This document shows positions 1-5,608 of a stretch of DNA of 5,608 bases, in pieces. Source of the DNA: SAR202 cluster bacterium (lineage in GTDB: Bacteria; Chloroflexota; Dehalococcoidia; SAR202; GCA-002694895); NCBI GenBank assembly GCA_009391605.1, contig VFGQ01000092.1:1-5608 (forward strand), given 5' to 3'. Position 1 is the first letter of the stretch. Each line of letters starts with the position of its first letter. The notes beneath the pieces are model-generated. The model had not been told where the DNA came from and did no database searches. It saw nothing but the letters and a program-made list of their open reading frames with translations. A program made the translations under genes and the position numbers.

Positions 1-185
1 GGCCTTAGATAGTCTCCGTATGAAAACCCTCCGGGAAGTACCAGGCAGTCAAGATCATCAATATTAGTTTCTTTGTGCCATATATATCTAGCTTCATGTT
101 GTAAAATATTATTTATTGCATAATAACAATCCTTGTCACTCCATGTACCAGGGAAGATTATTATTCCAAATTTCTTTTTTTGCAT
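1..185 (-). CDS. purQ: Phosphoribosylformylglycinamidine synthase subunit PurQ, N-terminal part (cut by left edge)
   Basis: This is the glutaminase subunit of FGAM synthase, which supplies ammonia from glutamine to PurL in the fourth step of purine synthesis in the cytoplasm. Only the first 61 codons plus two bases are present, starting at ATG 185-183. Visible family marks are the opening strand FGIIIFPG (residues 6-13), the IWHKET segment (35-40) and the class I amidotransferase oxyanion-loop motif [11 protein letters not shown] (51-61). The nucleophile Cys and the His/Glu of the triad would lie beyond the window. The usual FPGSNCD is replaced by [10 protein letters not shown] (11-20), a variant I associate with some Chloroflexota. 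The gene starts 4 nt after the yqeY stop codon, so the two are probably co-transcribed and perhaps translationally coupled. Only a weak GAG lies upstream, inside the end of yqeY. Identity is secure; function as PurQ rather than a stand-alone PurL-type amidotransferase domain is inferred from the start and motif order. Confidence 0.93.
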   Translation of the reverse strand, partial: MQKKKFGIIIFPGTWSDKDCYYAINNILQHEARYIWHKETNIDDLDCLVLPGGFSYGDYLR

Positions 186-189
186 ATTA

Positions 190-636
190 TTAACTCAATA
201 ATTCGGTAACAATTTTATTAACAATTTTACCTTCAGCTTTTCCTGCTAGTTTTTTCATGATAATTGGCATTACTTTGCCAATGTCTTTTACAGATTCTGC
301 GCCAACTTCGTTAATTGTTTTTTGTGCAAGGTTTTTTATTTCACTTTCGTCAATTTGTTCAGGTAAAAATTGTTCAATAATTTTTAATTCTTGAGTTTCT
401 TTGCTAATCAAATCTTCCCTAGATCCTAATTTGAATGCTTCTATACTTTCTTTTCTTTGCTGTGCTTGTTTGATCATTAGTTTCATTACCATATCATTAT
501 CTAATTCTTTACCTAGCTTTATTTCTTCATTATGAATAGCGGAAAGAATAAATCTGTAAACTAATTTTTTTATATTATCTTGTGATTTGATAGCTTTTTT
601 TAGATCGTCTTTTATTAAATCTATAATTTGGTCCAA
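190..636 (-). CDS. yqeY: GatB/YqeY-domain protein, TTG start
   Basis: A 148-residue protein of the YqeY family (COG1610), about the usual length. The family is all-helical and related to the C-terminal tRNA-binding tail of GatB, the subunit of the Glu-tRNA(Gln) amidotransferase. Its own role is not well defined; help in tRNA-dependent amidation is a common proposal. Family marks are the N-terminal helix, SAIHNEEI (residues 32-39), QRKESIEAF (60-68), [12 protein letters not shown] (73-84), FLPEQ (90-94) and the C-terminal [18 protein letters not shown] stretch (118-136). The start is TTG at 636-634: an in-frame TAG lies 9 nt upstream (648-646), the first in-frame ATG is codon 49 and would remove SAIHNEEI, and AGAGGA sits 5 nt before the TTG. 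It is the first gene after a consensus-like promoter, lies 64 nt downstream of gltX, and is followed 4 nt later by purQ. Confidence 0.94.
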   Translation of the reverse strand: MDQIIDLIKDDLKKAIKSQDNIKKLVYRFILSAIHNEEIKLGKELDNDMVMKLMIKQAQQRKESIEAFKLGSREDLISKETQELKIIEQFLPEQIDESEIKNLAQKTINEVGAESVKDIGKVMPIIMKKLAGKAEGKIVNKIVTELLS

Positions 637-641
637 AATCT

Positions 642-647
642 TCCTCT
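642..647 (-). promoter_or_regulatory. Strong Shine-Dalgarno for yqeY
   Basis: Read on the minus strand, bases 647-642 are AGAGGA, ending 5 nt before the TTG at 636-634. It is the only clear anti-16S match just upstream of a gene start in the window, and it is what fixes the non-ATG start of yqeY. Confidence 0.8.
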
Positions 648-665
648 AGGGTATGGTTCATGAAA

Positions 666-693
666 AGTATATAATTTCTAAAATTTGTGTCAA
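666..693 (-). promoter_or_regulatory. Sigma-70-type promoter for yqeY-purQ
   Basis: On the minus strand, bases 693-688 read TTGACA (6/6 to the -35 consensus) and 671-666 read TATACT (5/6 to the -10 consensus), with a 16-nt AT-rich spacer (687-672). It lies in the 64-nt gap between the gltX stop and the yqeY start. A transcription start near 659-658 would give a leader of roughly 22 nt carrying the AGAGGA site. The spacer holds a small inverted repeat, AATTT-TAG-AAATT (685-673), which may be chance in such AT-rich DNA. No terminator hairpin was seen between gltX and this promoter, so read-through from upstream is also possible. Confidence 0.75.
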
Positions 694-700
694 GTATAAC

Positions 701-2128
701 TTAAAGATAATCTATTGCAGATTGTATTCTTTTAATTGATTCTTTTTTCCCAAGTATATATAAGCAATCAAATATTGGAGGGCTGATTTTTTGATTTGTA
801 ATTACTATTCTTAAAGTTCCTAATAAATGTTTGGGTTTAACTTCAAGTATAGTCATTAATGATTTTAAAGTAGATTCTATATTTTCTGTTGTAAATTCTT
901 GAATATTACTTAAAGAATTTATTGAGTTAGTAAGAATAGTATGACATTGTTCAGGATTATCACACATAATTTGTATTTCAGATTTAGATTTAAATTTAGG
1001 TTCTAGATATAAAAATTCAGTTAACATAATTGCATCATCTAGAGTTTTGCATCTTTGTTTAATCATTACAGAAATATCATTTATATCATAACTTTGAATT
1101 GCTTTATATTTATTATTATCTAAAAATTGTTTGAAATAATTATTAATTTCTTTCCCAAAATTTTCATGCGTTAAATTAAGAATATATCGCCCGTTAAACC
1201 AGTCTAATTTTTCTTTATTAAAAATAGCTGGTGATTTAGAAATTTTACTTATATCAAATACTTTAATTAATTCATTTACAGTAAACATTTCTGTTTTGTC
1301 GTCTAAAGCCCATCCCAGTAATACAAGAAAATTAAACATTGCTGTATTTAAATAACCTGCTTGTTTGAATTCTTCTACAGATGTCGCCCCATGTCTTTTA
1401 CTTAGTTTAGTCTTGTCTGAGGCCAGGATCATTGGCAAATGCACAAATATTGGCATTTGCCAATCTAATGAATTGTAAATGTTGACATGTTTAGGGAAAC
1501 TGGGTAGCCATTCTTCTGCTCTCATTACATGTGAAATATTCATTAAATAATCATCAATAACATTAGCAAAATGATAAGTTGGAAATCCATCTGATTTTAT
1601 AATTATAAAATCATCCATTTCTTTATTGTCAAATACAATTTCTCCTCTTATGCTATCTAAGCATTTTGTTATTCCTTTTTGAGGGCTTTTAAACCTAATT
1701 ACATAAGGTTCGGATTTAGATCTTTCTTCAGATAGTTTTGGATCGTAATCTCTGTATCTATTGTCATATCTAGTGATTTTTCCGGACTTTTTTTGCTCTT
1801 CTCTTAATTTGTTTAGTTCTTCTTGAGTTGCAAAGCATCTATAAGCATTTTCTTCTTCTAAAAGTTGTTTGGCATATTTTGAATAAATTTCTAATCTTTC
1901 AGATTGTATATATATTTCATCCCAATCTAATCCAAACCATTTCAATGAGTCCTTCTGTTTTTGAATACCATTTTCTACTAACCTTGCCTGATCAGTATCT
2001 TCTATTCTGACTAAAAATTTCCCATTGTTATTTTTTGCAAATAACCAATTAAATATTGCACTCCTGATATTCCCAATGTGCGGATCCCCTGTAGGACTGG
2101 GTGCATATCTGACTCTTACTTCTTTCAT
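701..2128 (-). CDS. gltX: Glutamyl-tRNA synthetase GltX
   Basis: Class I aminoacyl-tRNA synthetase that charges tRNA(Glu) with glutamate using ATP, in the cytoplasm. The 475 residues match the usual bacterial length. The Rossmann catalytic domain opens with YAPSPTGDPHIGN (residues 8-20), containing the HIGH-type signature as HIGN, followed by RIEDTD (41-46). The KMSKS loop appears as KLSKRHG (241-247), preceded by ISHVMRAEEWLPS (198-210). The C-terminal part, from about residue 330, is the helical anticodon-binding region and is more divergent. Only one Cys (98) falls where E. coli GltX has its zinc-binding cluster, so no zinc site is expected. Whether the enzyme is discriminating or also charges tRNA(Gln) cannot be read here; the yqeY neighbour is only suggestive. 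The gene starts at ATG 2128-2126, 36 nt after the rluD stop, with no Shine-Dalgarno, and ends TAA. It is probably the last gene of the upstream transcript. Confidence 0.98.
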   Translation of the reverse strand: MKEVRVRYAPSPTGDPHIGNIRSAIFNWLFAKNNNGKFLVRIEDTDQARLVENGIQKQKDSLKWFGLDWDEIYIQSERLEIYSKYAKQLLEEENAYRCFATQEELNKLREEQKKSGKITRYDNRYRDYDPKLSEERSKSEPYVIRFKSPQKGITKCLDSIRGEIVFDNKEMDDFIIIKSDGFPTYHFANVIDDYLMNISHVMRAEEWLPSFPKHVNIYNSLDWQMPIFVHLPMILASDKTKLSKRHGATSVEEFKQAGYLNTAMFNFLVLLGWALDDKTEMFTVNELIKVFDISKISKSPAIFNKEKLDWFNGRYILNLTHENFGKEINNYFKQFLDNNKYKAIQSYDINDISVMIKQRCKTLDDAIMLTEFLYLEPKFKSKSEIQIMCDNPEQCHTILTNSINSLSNIQEFTTENIESTLKSLMTILEVKPKHLLGTLRIVITNQKISPPIFDCLYILGKKESIKRIQSAIDYL

Positions 2129-2134
2129 ATTTAA

Positions 2135-2164
2135 TAATTTGTATGTTTGTAATATTAATTTGTA
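2135..2164. repeat. Direct 9-bp repeat in the rluD-gltX gap
   Basis: TAATTTGTA (plus strand) occurs at 2135-2143 and again at 2156-2164, a 21-bp period or about two helical turns; a related TGTTTGTA-like copy lies between them. On the minus strand this reads as repeated TACAAATTA just before the gltX start. It could be a binding site for a dimeric regulator, but the region is so AT-rich that chance is a serious alternative. The repeat itself is seen directly; function is unproven. Confidence 0.4.
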
Positions 2165-3076
2165 TCAGTTGTTGAAATAAAATTCAATGAATTCTTTCAT
2201 GTCTTTTTCCGGTTCACTTTGTACTGTAATATTATTTTTTTTATTATCTTTGAAATTTAATTTATACGCGTGTAACATCTGCCTGTTTACATATTTTGAT
2301 TTTTTACCATAAACATTATCTCCAATTATAGGATGTCCAATTGCGTTTAAATGTACCCTTATCTGATGTGTTCTTCCAGTCAGTAAAGTTATGTTTAATA
2401 ATGACATATTATTTTTTGATTTTAATATTTCGTATTCAGTTAAAGCATAGCGCCCTTCTTTTTTTATACTCATTTTTTTTCTGTTAAGTTTATTCCTACC
2501 TATTGGTGCATCAATTATTGCCTTAGATGAATTTGGTATTCCTTGTACAATTGCCATATATTGCTTTTTTATCATTCGGTCTTTTTGGATTTTTGTTAAA
2601 TAATTATAAGTAGACTCATTTTTTGCTATGATAAGTAATCCAGATGTATCTTTATCTAGTCTGTGAACTAGCCATGGTTTTGGTTTTCCTAAATAAGGTT
2701 CAAATTTAATTTTCATCCCTATTAAAGCGTTAATTATTGTATCGTTTTTATGCCCTTTTGAAGGATGTACAACTATTCCTGATGGTTTGTTAATAATTAT
2801 CAAATCTTTATTTTCATATTTAATATCTAAAGATTGATTTAAAGGCTTTAAATCCGTTGATTCTAATTCAGGTAAAATGATGGTGATTTTGTCTTTCAAT
2901 TCTATTTTTGTCGATGGCTTGATAATTTTATCGTTAATTTTTATATTGCTAGATTCTATTAATTTTTTTATTTGTGATCGTGTAAAATTTTCAAATTTTT
3001 CTTTTATAAATGTGTCAGCTCTTTTGAGAGTGTCTTTGGTGGTAACTTTATACGTTAATAAATTTTTTTCACTCAT
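2165..3076 (-). CDS. rluD: RluD-family 23S rRNA pseudouridine synthase (S4 + RluA/RluD domains)
   Basis: Converts specific uridines of large-subunit rRNA to pseudouridine. From the chosen start the protein has 303 residues, close to the family norm. An S4 RNA-binding domain occupies about residues 17-70 (TRSQIKKLIESSNIKIND region). The catalytic domain begins near INKPSGIVVHP (95-105). The catalytic loop is HRLDKDTSGLL (138-148), with Asp141 the expected nucleophile, and the C-terminal signature GRTHQIRVH lies at 234-242. The reading frame stays open to a TTG at 3106, but ATG 3076-3074 is preferred: it gives a normal N-terminus before the S4 domain, and the longer form would overlap lspA by 38 nt. 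With the ATG start the overlap with the lspA end is 8 nt, suggesting translational coupling; upstream sequence is purine-rich (AAAAAGA) but not a true Shine-Dalgarno. The exact target (RluD-type helix 69 or another site) is inferred from family only, so the symbol is by similarity. Confidence 0.93.
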   Translation of the reverse strand: MSEKNLLTYKVTTKDTLKRADTFIKEKFENFTRSQIKKLIESSNIKINDKIIKPSTKIELKDKITIILPELESTDLKPLNQSLDIKYENKDLIIINKPSGIVVHPSKGHKNDTIINALIGMKIKFEPYLGKPKPWLVHRLDKDTSGLLIIAKNESTYNYLTKIQKDRMIKKQYMAIVQGIPNSSKAIIDAPIGRNKLNRKKMSIKKEGRYALTEYEILKSKNNMSLLNITLLTGRTHQIRVHLNAIGHPIIGDNVYGKKSKYVNRQMLHAYKLNFKDNKKNNITVQSEPEKDMKEFIEFYFNN

Positions 3077-3530
3077 TCTTTTTATTTCTTTTAAATATAA
3101 GATCAATTATTAATAGCGTTAATCCAATAGATATAGATGAGTCTGCAATATTAAATAATGGCCACCAACCTACACCTATAAAATCAATGACACCATTCAT
3201 TGTAAATCTATCAATTAAATTTCCAATAGCACCGGCTATCTGCATCGAAAATGCATATTTTAAAATTGTATTATTTTTATAATTATGCAGAAGAACAAAT
3301 AATAAAATAACAGCAAACGGGACGATGAATTTTAGTAATTCATTGAACCCTGTTAAAAAACTAAAAGCAGCTCCGGTATTTAAAACATATTTAATTTTGA
3401 AAAAAGCGAAATTGAATATAGTAGTATTTATAGGATAAGATGCAACATATAGCTTGGTAAGTTGATCTAAAATTATGATGGTTATTATGGTGATAATTAT
3501 AGAGGGTAAATGTTTAGTATAAATCCCCAT
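3069..3530 (-). CDS. lspA: Lipoprotein signal peptidase LspA (signal peptidase II)
   Basis: Inner-membrane aspartyl protease that removes the signal peptide of prolipoproteins after diacylglyceryl transfer to the lipobox cysteine. The 153 residues are typical. Hydrophobic segments are visible at about 9-28, 64-84, 92-105 and 131-147, consistent with the four-helix fold. Conserved blocks are LDQLTK (21-26), LNTGAAFSF (50-58), GNLIDR (103-108), GVIDF (113-117) and FNIADSSI (126-133). Asp107, Asp116 and Asp130 are all present; by comparison with known LspA structures the catalytic pair is drawn from these, most likely 116 and 130. Start is ATG 3530-3528, one nt after the stop codon of the alcohol dehydrogenase gene, with no Shine-Dalgarno. 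The 3' end overlaps rluD by 8 nt. An lspA-rluD pair is a common arrangement in bacteria, so this junction is conventional, while the dehydrogenase upstream is not an expected partner. Confidence 0.97.
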   Translation of the reverse strand: MGIYTKHLPSIIITIITIIILDQLTKLYVASYPINTTIFNFAFFKIKYVLNTGAAFSFLTGFNELLKFIVPFAVILLFVLLHNYKNNTILKYAFSMQIAGAIGNLIDRFTMNGVIDFIGVGWWPLFNIADSSISIGLTLLIIDLIFKRNKKNE

Positions 3531-3531
3531 A

Positions 3532-4692
3532 TTATTTAATATTAAACATTTTGGACATTATACTTTTTATTGTATTAGTTTCGAATTTTGTTGGAACTGT
3601 TAAAAATCTTTCCATTGGAATGCCATTTAATATTTTGTCCAAGTTATTGGAACTTATATCACAATCATCTAAATAAATATTTAATTTGCAATTTGTTATC
3701 ATTTCTTTTAATTTTAAAATTAATGAATCTATATTTGATACCTTACATGTGCTTAACAATAAATTTTGCTTGGAAGTTGATAATTTATCAAATATGAATG
3801 GTAGAAAATAAGGGAGGCTAATACAAACTGCTTGTCCATGGGTTGTTTTCCAGTTTAAAGTTAAAGGTGTGCCAATCGCATGACATAGATTAGGTCTTGA
3901 ATTTGAATATCCAATACCGGATATAGTTGCTCCTAAAGCACATTCAGAACGAGAATGAGAGTTAGCGTTGTTGACTGAATTTTCAAGATCATTGAAAAAT
4001 ATTTCAATTGATTTTAAAGCATATAAATCTGTTATTGAATTTGACTCAGTTGACCAATATGATTCAAATGAGCTTGTTAATGCATCCCATCCACTATTAG
4101 CAGCTAGATTTGCTGACATTGTTTGTGTAAGTTCCGGATCTATAATAGCTATTTCAGGAAACATTAGTTCGTTATTTAGTCCTGCACTTGAATTTTTATC
4201 CCAATCCCATATTGTTGCAAATTTTGTGACTTCACTACTGCTACCTGATGTGGTTGGTATGGCAATTAAGGGTAATCCTTTTTTAGCAACTTTTTTGGCC
4301 CCGGAACTATATTCCATCCAATCGCCGTCATTTTGACTGAGTAAAGAAGCTGCTTTTGATGCATCCATTACACTGCCGCCTCCAGCTGCCAAAACAATGT
4401 GTGTTTTGTTTTTTTTGATAGTATCACTTAATAAAGTTACAGTTTCAGGAGAAGGATAAGGATCGATTTTGTCATAAATTTCTATATTTAATGAACTTAG
4501 ATTACTTATTGAATTATTAAAATATTCATTAGATTTTAAGTGGTATTTACCTGTGACGATCAGGGCATTTTTGACTGAAGGGAAATTTTCTTCAATTAAT
4601 TTAGATAATTGAAGTAATACTGATTCCCCAAAATATACTTTGGTAGGATGATGCCAATTTAATAGGTTATTGTTTGTTGATATATTTGACAT
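3532..4692 (-). CDS. Iron-type (group III) alcohol dehydrogenase with altered metal site; phosphonoacetaldehyde-reductase-like
   Basis: A 386-residue cytoplasmic NAD(P)-dependent oxidoreductase of the Fe-ADH family. The N-terminal dinucleotide-binding domain carries VYFGES (19-24), GGGSVMDASKA (104-114) and IPTTSGSSSEVT (145-156). The C-terminal helical domain carries the metal site. Aligning by eye to E. coli FucO (ligands Asp196, His200, His263, His277), Asp203, His271 and His285 are kept, but the second ligand position is Ser207 (WDALTS instead of MDALTH) and the conserved His267 position is Thr275 (CHAIGTPLT). The ESYWSTESNS stretch (210-219) and HAIGTPLTLNW resemble, from memory, the branch annotated as phosphonoacetaldehyde reductase (PhpC-like), where these two histidines are also replaced; substrate is therefore a guess. 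Alternatives are another small-aldehyde reductase or a maleylacetate-reductase-like enzyme. ATG at 4692 lies 7 nt after the sucB stop with no Shine-Dalgarno, and lspA follows after 1 nt. Family call is secure, subfamily about even odds. Confidence 0.9.
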   Translation of the reverse strand: MSNISTNNNLLNWHHPTKVYFGESVLLQLSKLIEENFPSVKNALIVTGKYHLKSNEYFNNSISNLSSLNIEIYDKIDPYPSPETVTLLSDTIKKNKTHIVLAAGGGSVMDASKAASLLSQNDGDWMEYSSGAKKVAKKGLPLIAIPTTSGSSSEVTKFATIWDWDKNSSAGLNNELMFPEIAIIDPELTQTMSANLAANSGWDALTSSFESYWSTESNSITDLYALKSIEIFFNDLENSVNNANSHSRSECALGATISGIGYSNSRPNLCHAIGTPLTLNWKTTHGQAVCISLPYFLPFIFDKLSTSKQNLLLSTCKVSNIDSLILKLKEMITNCKLNIYLDDCDISSNNLDKILNGIPMERFLTVPTKFETNTIKSIMSKMFNIK

Positions 4693-4699
4693 AAGTCAA

Positions 4700-5608
4700 T
4701 TAATTTTCAATAAGTAATTTTTGAGGATCTTCTATAAATTCTTTGATTCTGACCAGGAATTGAACAGCCTCTCCTCCATCTACTATTCTGTGATCGTATG
4801 TTAATGCTAAATACATAATTGGTCTTATAACAATTTCATCATTAATTACAACAGGTTTCTTTTTTATTGTATGCATTCCAAGAATTCCTACCTGCGGAGG
4901 ATTTAGGATAGGAGTTGAGAACATGGATCCAAAGACTCCCCCGTTAGTTATAGTAAACGTTCCATTTGTTAAATCATCAATAGTTAGTGATTTAGACTTA
5001 GTTTTAGCAACCATATCAACTATTGATTTTTCAATTTCTGAAAATGATAAGGTACTAGCGTTTTTTAATACTGGTACGACCAGACCTTCATCAGATGCTA
5101 CGGCAATTCCTATATGATAATAGTTTTTTAATATTATTTCTTTTTCTCCCAATTCTGAATTAAGATTTGGAAAGTCTATTAATGCTTGTACAACTGATTT
5201 TACAAAAAATGACATAAATCCTAGCCCAACACCTTTTTCTTCTTTAAATGAATCTTTGTATTTTGTCCTGATTGCCATTATTTCTGACATATCAACTTCA
5301 TTATAGGTAGTCGTCATTACTGTATTGAGATGAACTTCAGTAAGTCTTTTAGCAATGGTTTCTCTTCTTTTAGTAATTCTTTTTTTTGTTTCTAAAGATT
5401 CTTGTGGAACAGGTGATTCATCATTAGATGTATTTGTTTGATTATTTTTATTTATTTCAGCATTGATATCATCAATAGTAATTTTGCCAGCTCTCCCTGA
5501 TCCGTTAATAGAATCTATATTAATGGAGTGTTTATCAGCAAGATTTTTAGCTACTGGAGTAATATTTATATCTTTTTCCTCTGTTTTCCCTGTTTGTGTT
5601 TCAGTTTC
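4700..5608 (-). CDS. sucB: 2-oxoglutarate dehydrogenase E2, dihydrolipoamide succinyltransferase, C-terminal part (cut by right edge)
   Basis: The E2 core of the 2-oxoglutarate dehydrogenase complex transfers the succinyl group from lipoamide to CoA in the TCA cycle. The frame is open to the right edge, where base 5608 is the first base of a codon, giving 302 visible residues; the ATG at 5317 is internal, not the start. In order: a charged Thr/Glu-rich linker (1-13), a peripheral-subunit (E3)-binding domain (about 16-52, ITPVAKNLADKH through GSGRAGKITIDDI), a second Asn/Ser-rich linker (53-75), and the catalytic domain from KKRITKRRETIAKRL (75-89) on. TTYNEVDM (100-107), NGGVFGSMFSTPILNPPQ (221-238) and the catalytic YDHRIVDG (271-278, His273 and Asp277) fit SucB rather than the pyruvate-complex AceF. 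The lipoyl domain with its modified lysine must lie outside. sucA would be expected just upstream, also outside. The stop lies 7 nt before the alcohol dehydrogenase gene. Confidence 0.95.
   Translation of the reverse strand, partial: ETETQTGKTEEKDINITPVAKNLADKHSINIDSINGSGRAGKITIDDINAEINKNNQTNTSNDESPVPQESLETKKRITKRRETIAKRLTEVHLNTVMTTTYNEVDMSEIMAIRTKYKDSFKEEKGVGLGFMSFFVKSVVQALIDFPNLNSELGEKEIILKNYYHIGIAVASDEGLVVPVLKNASTLSFSEIEKSIVDMVAKTKSKSLTIDDLTNGTFTITNGGVFGSMFSTPILNPPQVGILGMHTIKKKPVVINDEIVIRPIMYLALTYDHRIVDGGEAVQFLVRIKEFIEDPQKLLIEN

Noticed and set aside
575..661. Small minus-strand reading frame starting at ATG 661 (28 codons, beginning MNHTLEED) next to the predicted yqeY transcription start.
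   Set aside because: No Shine-Dalgarno, overlaps yqeY in another frame, no recognisable protein features; leaderless translation would be needed.
637..700. Possible intrinsic terminator after gltX.
   Set aside because: No GC-rich stem followed by a T-run on the minus strand; the only inverted repeat is a 5-bp AT stem inside the promoter spacer.
1602..1632. Minus-strand TTGACA (1632-1627) and TATAAT (1607-1602) inside gltX, both perfect hexamers.
   Set aside because: The spacer is 19 nt, longer than optimal, and the bases encode a conserved GltX segment (FDNKEMDDFIIIK), so the match is best explained by coding in AT-rich DNA.
3077..3106. Ten-codon N-terminal extension of the RluD-family gene from a TTG.
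   Set aside because: It would enlarge the overlap with lspA, uses a TTG with no ribosome site, and adds residues before the normal N-terminus; the ATG at 3076 is better.
3968..4336. 122-codon plus-strand open frame opposite the Fe-ADH gene.
   Set aside because: It lies antisense inside a well-supported gene, has no promoter or ribosome site I can see, and its sequence looks like the mirror of the conserved dehydrogenase frame.
4923..5117. 64-codon plus-strand open frame opposite sucB.
   Set aside because: Antisense to the highly conserved E2 catalytic domain; no independent coding evidence.
1..5608. A novel defence, mobile or secretion system.
   Set aside because: All open frames of substance are recognisable housekeeping or metabolic families; no repeats, integrase, transposase, toxin-antitoxin pair or CRISPR-like spacing was found.

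Overview
The window is a strongly AT-rich stretch of ordinary bacterial chromosome. Every supportable gene lies on the minus strand, so transcription runs from the right edge (base 5608) to the left edge (base 1). In transcription order the genes are: the 3' two-thirds of the 2-oxoglutarate dehydrogenase E2 gene (sucB/odhB, cut by the right edge), an iron-type alcohol dehydrogenase with an altered metal site, lspA (signal peptidase II), an RluD-family pseudouridine synthase, gltX (glutamyl-tRNA synthetase), a GatB/YqeY-domain protein, and the first 61 codons of purQ (cut by the left edge). I see no RNA gene, mobile element, CRISPR array or convincing intrinsic terminator, and no gene-free stretch longer than 64 bases.

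The right-hand block (sucB, Fe-ADH, lspA, rluD) is packed like an operon: 7-nt gap, 1-nt gap, then an 8-nt overlap. gltX follows after 36 nt. The only gap with a clear promoter is the 64 nt between gltX and yqeY. On the minus strand it carries a perfect TTGACA, a 16-nt spacer and TATACT, then a strong Shine-Dalgarno (AGAGGA) 5 nt before a TTG start. This marks yqeY-purQ as a separately started unit, although no terminator was seen to stop read-through from gltX. The other starts in the window have little or no Shine-Dalgarno sequence.

Functionally this is a housekeeping mix: TCA cycle (E2), lipoprotein maturation (LspA), rRNA modification (RluD type), Glu-tRNA charging (GltX), a protein related to the tRNA-binding tail of GatB (YqeY), and purine synthesis (PurQ). 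The outlier is the Fe-ADH. It keeps the Asp and two His ligands of the family but has Ser and Thr where two other conserved histidines normally sit. Together with its ESYWS segment this recalls the phosphonoacetaldehyde-reductase-like branch, though no phosphonate gene is visible here.

Taxonomy cannot be fixed from the sequence alone. Low GC, short spacers and compact genes fit a streamlined, possibly marine, bacterium. The PurQ N-terminus ([10 protein letters not shown] in place of the usual FPGSNCD) and the style of GltX remind me of Chloroflexota, perhaps a SAR202-like lineage; this is recollection, not a search result. I find no evidence for a new defence or mobile system. The points most worth a second look are the Fe-ADH active site, the yqeY promoter and the near absence of Shine-Dalgarno sites elsewhere.
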